Origin: Acidobacteriota bacterium
GTDB taxonomy: Bacteria; Actinomycetota; Acidimicrobiia; Acidimicrobiales; UBA8190
Length of the DNA: 8,879 nt
Assembly: GCA_028872975.1 (NCBI GenBank)
Contig: JAGWNV010000087.1
Coordinates: 1 to 8,879 of the forward strand
Direction: 5' to 3'
Below the pieces are notes generated by a model that saw only the letters and a list, made by a program, of their open reading frames with translations, made no database searches and was not told where the DNA came from. The first letter of the stretch is position 1, and each line of letters begins with the position of its first letter. Below, in pieces: positions 6,259-8,879 of the stretch. The position numbers and the translations under genes were made by a program.

Positions 6259-7041
6259 GTGGCCGGTCACCAGGGGGAGGCACTGGACTTCACCGGTCGG
6301 GTGGCCGTCGTCACCGGGGGGACCCGGGGCGTGGGCCGAGGCATCGCCGCCACCTTCCTCTCTGCGGGAGCCGACGTCGTCGTCTGCGGCCGGACGGCCC
6401 CCGAGGAGCCGGTGGCGTCGGCGGGGCGCCAGGCGACGTTCGTGGCCGCCGACGTCCGGAACCAGGAGGAGGTCGCCGCGCTGGTGGAGGCCACCGTGGC
6501 CCGCCACGGCCGGCTGGACGTGCTCGTCAACAACGCCGGGGGGTCCCCCTCGGTCCCCTCGAGCGACGCCTCCGCCCGGTTCTTCAACTCCGTCGTCGCC
6601 CTCAACCTCGTCGCCCCCTTCCTCTGCGCCCAGGCGGCCAACGCCGTGATGCAGGGCCAGGACGAGGGTGGTGCGGTGGTGAACATCTCGAGCGTCTCCG
6701 CCCTCCGCCCCTCACCGGGCACCGCCGCCTACGGCGCCGCCAAGGCGGGCCTTCTGAACCTGACCCGGTCACTGGCCGTCGAGTGGGCCCCCAAGGTCCG
6801 GGTGAACGCCGTGGTGGCCGGTCTCCTCGAGACCGAGGCGGCCGAATCCCACTACGGCGGCCCCGAGGGGCTTCGGACCGTCGCCTCCACCGTCCCCCTC
6901 GGTCGTCTCGGCACCCCCACCGATGTCGCCGCCGTCTGCCTCTTCCTGGCCTCCCCCCTCGCCGCCTACGTCACCGGCGCCGCCGTCGAGACCCACGGCG
7001 GCGGGGAGTGGCCCGCCTACCTGACGGCCCTCGACCACTGA
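6259..7041 (+). CDS. SDR family NAD(P)-dependent oxidoreductase (Rv3549c-like position)
   Basis: A 260-residue classical short-chain dehydrogenase. Motifs in order are TGGTRGVG (19-26, cofactor glycine loop), CGR (43-45), NNAGG (91-95), Asn116, the catalytic Ser145 of ISSVSAL, and Tyr158 with Lys162 in YGAAK. The Arg after the second strand (R45) favours NADP(H), although Asp65-Val66 (the usual DV pair) is also present. The C-terminal substrate loop and the ending around GGEWPAY are intact. It is divergent from echA20, the same arrangement as Rv3549c next to Rv3550 in M. tuberculosis as I recall it. I infer a role in oxidising or reducing a hydroxy/keto group of a steroid catabolite, but the substrate is not readable from sequence. 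The start was chosen by the GAGGAG 5 nt upstream. Confidence 0.92.
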   Translation: MAGHQGEALDFTGRVAVVTGGTRGVGRGIAATFLSAGADVVVCGRTAPEEPVASAGRQATFVAADVRNQEEVAALVEATVARHGRLDVLVNNAGGSPSVPSSDASARFFNSVVALNLVAPFLCAQAANAVMQGQDEGGAVVNISSVSALRPSPGTAAYGAAKAGLLNLTRSLAVEWAPKVRVNAVVAGLLETEAAESHYGGPEGLRTVASTVPLGRLGTPTDVAAVCLFLASPLAAYVTGAAVETHGGGEWPAYLTALDH

Positions 7042-7042
7042 G

Positions 7043-7059
7043 CGCCGGCCCGGCCGGCG
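7043..7059 (+). terminator. GC-rich palindrome after the SDR gene, weak terminator candidate
   Basis: CGCCGGCC (7043-7050) and GGCCGGCG (7052-7059) form a perfect inverted repeat starting 2 nt after the SDR stop codon. As RNA it would fold as a short stem with about a 5-nt loop. No T-run follows. In DNA of this base composition such repeats also arise by chance, so the call is tentative. Confidence 0.3.
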
Positions 7060-7138
7060 GCAGGGCAACGCCGGGAAAACAGCCGCCCAACAGGGGCCGG
7101 GGCCGGCGGCGACGAACCCCCTTCCTGCCCCCGTCGCC

Positions 7139-7166
7139 TCAAGAGCCTCGCGGGCAACGTCGATAA
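7139..7166 (+). promoter_or_regulatory. Sigma-28 (FliA/WhiG/SigD-type) promoter of the EAL gene
   Basis: TCAAG at 7139-7143 and GTCGATAA at 7159-7166 are 15 nt apart. The textbook sigma-28 class has TAAA(G) and GCCGATAA with 14-16 nt between TAAA and the -10. The -10 has one mismatch in eight and the -35 one in five, in a spot where AT-containing 8-mers are rare. Only 7 nt separate the -10 from the GTG at 7174, so transcription should begin at or next to the start codon, giving a leaderless mRNA. This also explains the missing Shine-Dalgarno. Confidence 0.6.
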
Positions 7167-7173
7167 GCCACGA

Positions 7174-8004
7174 GTGGCGAATCATTCCGTCCTTGGGGCG
7201 ACTCCCAAGCCGACCGTCTCGCTCGACGGCATGCCGGTGCTCGAGTTCCAGCCCGCCATCGATCTCGCCACGGGCCGGCTGATCGGCTTCGAGGCCCTCC
7301 TGCGCTGGGACCATCCCGACCGGGGCACCATCGCGCCCGGCGTCCTCGTTCCCTGGGCGGAGGCCAACGGCCAGATCGACGCCCTCAACGCCTGGGTGTT
7401 CGACGAGGCCTGCCGGCAGGCGAGCGGGTGGCCGTCGGGGGTCCAACTGGCCGTCAACTGTTCGCTGGTCCAGCTCCGTCACGGCGAGGCCTCGGTGGCC
7501 CTCGCCCGGGCCATGACCCGCCGGGGCCTCAACCCCGACAGGGTCACCGTCGAGATCACCGAGTCGGCCGTCGCCGACGACCGGGCCAACCAGGATCTGC
7601 GGAACCTCACCCGGCTCGGCGTCCACCTGGCCGTCGACGACGTGGGGACGAGCTGGGCGACCCTCGAGAACCTCCGCCGGTTCGCCATCGAGACGGCCAA
7701 GATCGACCGCAACTTCGTCTCCGCCCTCGAGCGTCCCGGCGGGATGAACCGGGCCATCGTCGAGGCCATCGTGAACATCAGCCACTCACTGGCCATGAGC
7801 ACCGTGGCCGAGGGCGTGGAGACGGCCGGCCAGGTGACCTCCCTCCAGGAGATCGGCGCCGACGTGGCCCAGGGATTCTTCTTCTCCCCCCCCGTGACGG
7901 GCGGCGAGGCCATCAACATGGCGAACGCCGAGCCGGCCATGGCCTTCTCCCTCGCCACCGGCGACCAGAAGACCCCGACCCCGTCGCCCCTGCCCAACAT
8001 CTGA
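7174..8004 (+). CDS. Stand-alone EAL-domain protein, probable c-di-GMP phosphodiesterase
   Basis: A 276-residue cytoplasmic EAL domain covering about residues 20-240, with no GGDEF, PAS or membrane segment. The expected catalytic residues are present: Glu40 of EALLR, Asn95 (NCS), Glu127 (EITES), Asp155-Asp156, Lys176 (KID), Glu213 and Glu216 (AEGVET) and Gln233 (QGFFF). It should therefore hydrolyse cyclic di-GMP to pGpG. The loop-6 motif, usually DDFGTGYSSL, is DDVGTSWATL, which might alter activity or dimer coupling. The last 36 residues are a low-complexity Thr/Pro-rich tail. The GTG at 7174 has no Shine-Dalgarno but lies directly after a sigma-28-type promoter. An ATG at 7231 (residue 20) is the alternative if transcription starts later. 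A 6-bp stem (TGACCG 8002-8007 with CGGTCA 8016-8021) spans its stop and is too weak to call a terminator. Confidence 0.92.
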   Translation: MANHSVLGATPKPTVSLDGMPVLEFQPAIDLATGRLIGFEALLRWDHPDRGTIAPGVLVPWAEANGQIDALNAWVFDEACRQASGWPSGVQLAVNCSLVQLRHGEASVALARAMTRRGLNPDRVTVEITESAVADDRANQDLRNLTRLGVHLAVDDVGTSWATLENLRRFAIETAKIDRNFVSALERPGGMNRAIVEAIVNISHSLAMSTVAEGVETAGQVTSLQEIGADVAQGFFFSPPVTGGEAINMANAEPAMAFSLATGDQKTPTPSPLPNI

Positions 8005-8089
8005 CCGACCCGACCCGGTCACCTCGGGGGGCCCGTGGGCATTGTGGGCAACGTGCGCAAAGTGGAGGCCCGAGCGCAGGACGTGCTCT

Positions 8090-8095
8090 TATAGC
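8090..8095 (+). promoter_or_regulatory. Possible -10 element for pntA
   Basis: TATAGC is the only AT-rich patch in the 96-nt gap before pntA and ends 5 nt before its GTG. That would put the transcription start at or beside the start codon, giving a leaderless message, consistent with the missing Shine-Dalgarno. No good -35 is seen at 16-18 nt spacing. Confidence 0.3.
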
Positions 8096-8100
8096 GGCTC

Positions 8101-8879
8101 GTGAAACTCGCCGTCCCCACCGAGACGCGTCCCGGTGAGCACCGGGTGGGCCTGGTCCCCGAGGTCTGCGGCCGCCTGACGTCGGCGGGCGTGGACGTCG
8201 CCGTGGAAGCCGGCGCCGGCGCCGACGCCCACTTCCTCGACGGCGTCTACTCCGAGAAGGGCGCCACCGTGGGCCCCCTGGCCTCGGTCCTCTCCGGTGC
8301 CGCCGCGGTGGCCAAGGTGCAGGCGCCCACCGAGGAAGAGGCCGCCGGGCTGCCCGAGGGCATCACCACCGTCAGCTTCCTCCAGCCCGCCTCCCAGCTC
8401 CCCGTCGTCCGGGCCCTCGCCTCCCGGGGGGCCACCGTCTTCAGCCTGGACCTCCTCCCCCGGATCAGCCGGGCCCAGTCGATGGACGCCCTCTCCTCCC
8501 AGGCGACGGTCTCGGGCTACCTCGCCGCCCTCGCCGCCGCCGAGCGGCTCCCCAAGTTCTTCCCGATGTTCATGACGGCGGCGGGCACCGTGCCCCCGGC
8601 CAAGGTCCTCGTCCTCGGAGCCGGCGTGGCCGGCCTCCAGGCCATCGCCACCGCCCGGCGGCTCGGCGCCCAGGTCCGGGCCTACGACGTCCGGGCCGCC
8701 GCCAAGGAGGAGGTCCAGTCGCTCGGGGCCGCCTTCGTGGAGCTCGGGCTCGAGACCCAGGAGGGCTCGGGGGGCTACGCCCGGGAGCAGTCCGAGGACT
8801 TCCTCGCCCGCCAGCGGGAGCTCATCGGCAACGAGGTGGCGGCGGCGGACGTGGTGATCACCACCGCCGCCGTCCCCGG
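8101..8879 (+). CDS. pntA: NAD(P) transhydrogenase alpha subunit (PntA/PntAA), N-terminal part
   Basis: The first 259 residues of the NAD(H)-binding domain I subunit of proton-translocating transhydrogenase; the gene runs off the right edge. The enzyme transfers hydride between NAD(H) and NADP(H), driven by the proton gradient at the inner membrane, and usually supplies NADPH. The start KLAVPTETRPGEHRVGLVPE matches the family. RISRAQSMDALSSQ at 121-134 contains Arg121, Gln126 and Asp129, with the spacing of the Arg127/Gln132/Asp135 active-site trio of the Rhodospirillum enzyme. The nucleotide-binding motif is G173-x-G175-x-x-G178 in LGAGVAGLQAIATARRLGA, followed by YDVR. The GTG at 8101 is the only start fitting the conserved N-terminus. 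It lacks a Shine-Dalgarno, and a possible -10 ends 5 nt upstream. The membrane subunits pntAB and pntB are expected downstream, outside the window. Confidence 0.95.
   Translation, partial: MKLAVPTETRPGEHRVGLVPEVCGRLTSAGVDVAVEAGAGADAHFLDGVYSEKGATVGPLASVLSGAAAVAKVQAPTEEEAAGLPEGITTVSFLQPASQLPVVRALASRGATVFSLDLLPRISRAQSMDALSSQATVSGYLAALAAAERLPKFFPMFMTAAGTVPPAKVLVLGAGVAGLQAIATARRLGAQVRAYDVRAAAKEEVQSLGAAFVELGLETQEGSGGYAREQSEDFLARQRELIGNEVAAADVVITTAAVP

Noticed and set aside
7060..7173. c-di-GMP riboswitch ahead of the EAL gene.
   Set aside because: No recognisable GEMM core is seen, and the inferred leaderless transcript leaves no room for a 5' leader.
8042..8060. Possible Rex (redox) operator TTGTG...CGCAA upstream of pntA.
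   Set aside because: The half-site spacing is off by one and one base mismatches, and the interior is not palindromic. A Rex site would make sense for a transhydrogenase but the sequence does not support it.

Overview
This is a very GC-rich window from an actinobacterium. The evidence is GTG starts, 4-nt gene overlaps, an actinobacterial DUF222-HNH protein and mycobacterial-type steroid genes. A class such as Acidimicrobiia would fit, but the sequence alone does not settle it. I see no rRNA, tRNA, CRISPR array, insertion sequence or phage gene.

Left part (1-1974). A truncated FAD-dependent oxidoreductase on the minus strand is divergent from a DUF222/HNH-endonuclease (13E12-type) gene. The HNH gene carries a 15-bp tandem repeat in its 5' end. 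It ends in an AT-poor region full of inverted repeats, where it converges on the minus-strand block.

Central block (1974-6259). Four tightly packed minus-strand genes are, in transcription order, a crotonase (echA20-like), the two subunits of a CoA-transferase-fold hydrolase (ipdA, ipdB) and an FMN-dependent 'nitronate monooxygenase-like' reductase (ipdC). The order, the 11-nt gap and 4-nt overlaps, the sequence features and a divergent SDR gene on the other side all match the Mycobacterium tuberculosis Rv3549c / Rv3550-Rv3553 arrangement as I recall it. I therefore read the block as the late steroid (cholesterol/bile-acid type) ring C/D degradation operon. EchA20 would open ring D of HIEC-CoA, IpdAB would open ring C of COCHEA-CoA, and IpdC would act just before them. 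A GNAT acetyltransferase lies 60 nt downstream. The 184-bp divergent promoter region holds a perfect 8+3+8 palindrome plus a third half-site. This is a candidate operator and does not look like the mycobacterial KstR2 box.

Right part (7042-8879). A stand-alone EAL-domain c-di-GMP phosphodiesterase gene has a near-consensus sigma-28 (FliA/WhiG/SigD type) promoter. The promoter sits so close to the GTG that the mRNA should be leaderless. The start of a proton-translocating NAD(P) transhydrogenase alpha-subunit gene (pntA) runs off the right edge.

I found no wholly new system. The items most worth following up are the candidate operator of the steroid locus, the sigma-28 promoter on the EAL gene, the competing hairpins at 1863-1961 and the two 11-codon reading frames linking ipdC to the GNAT gene.
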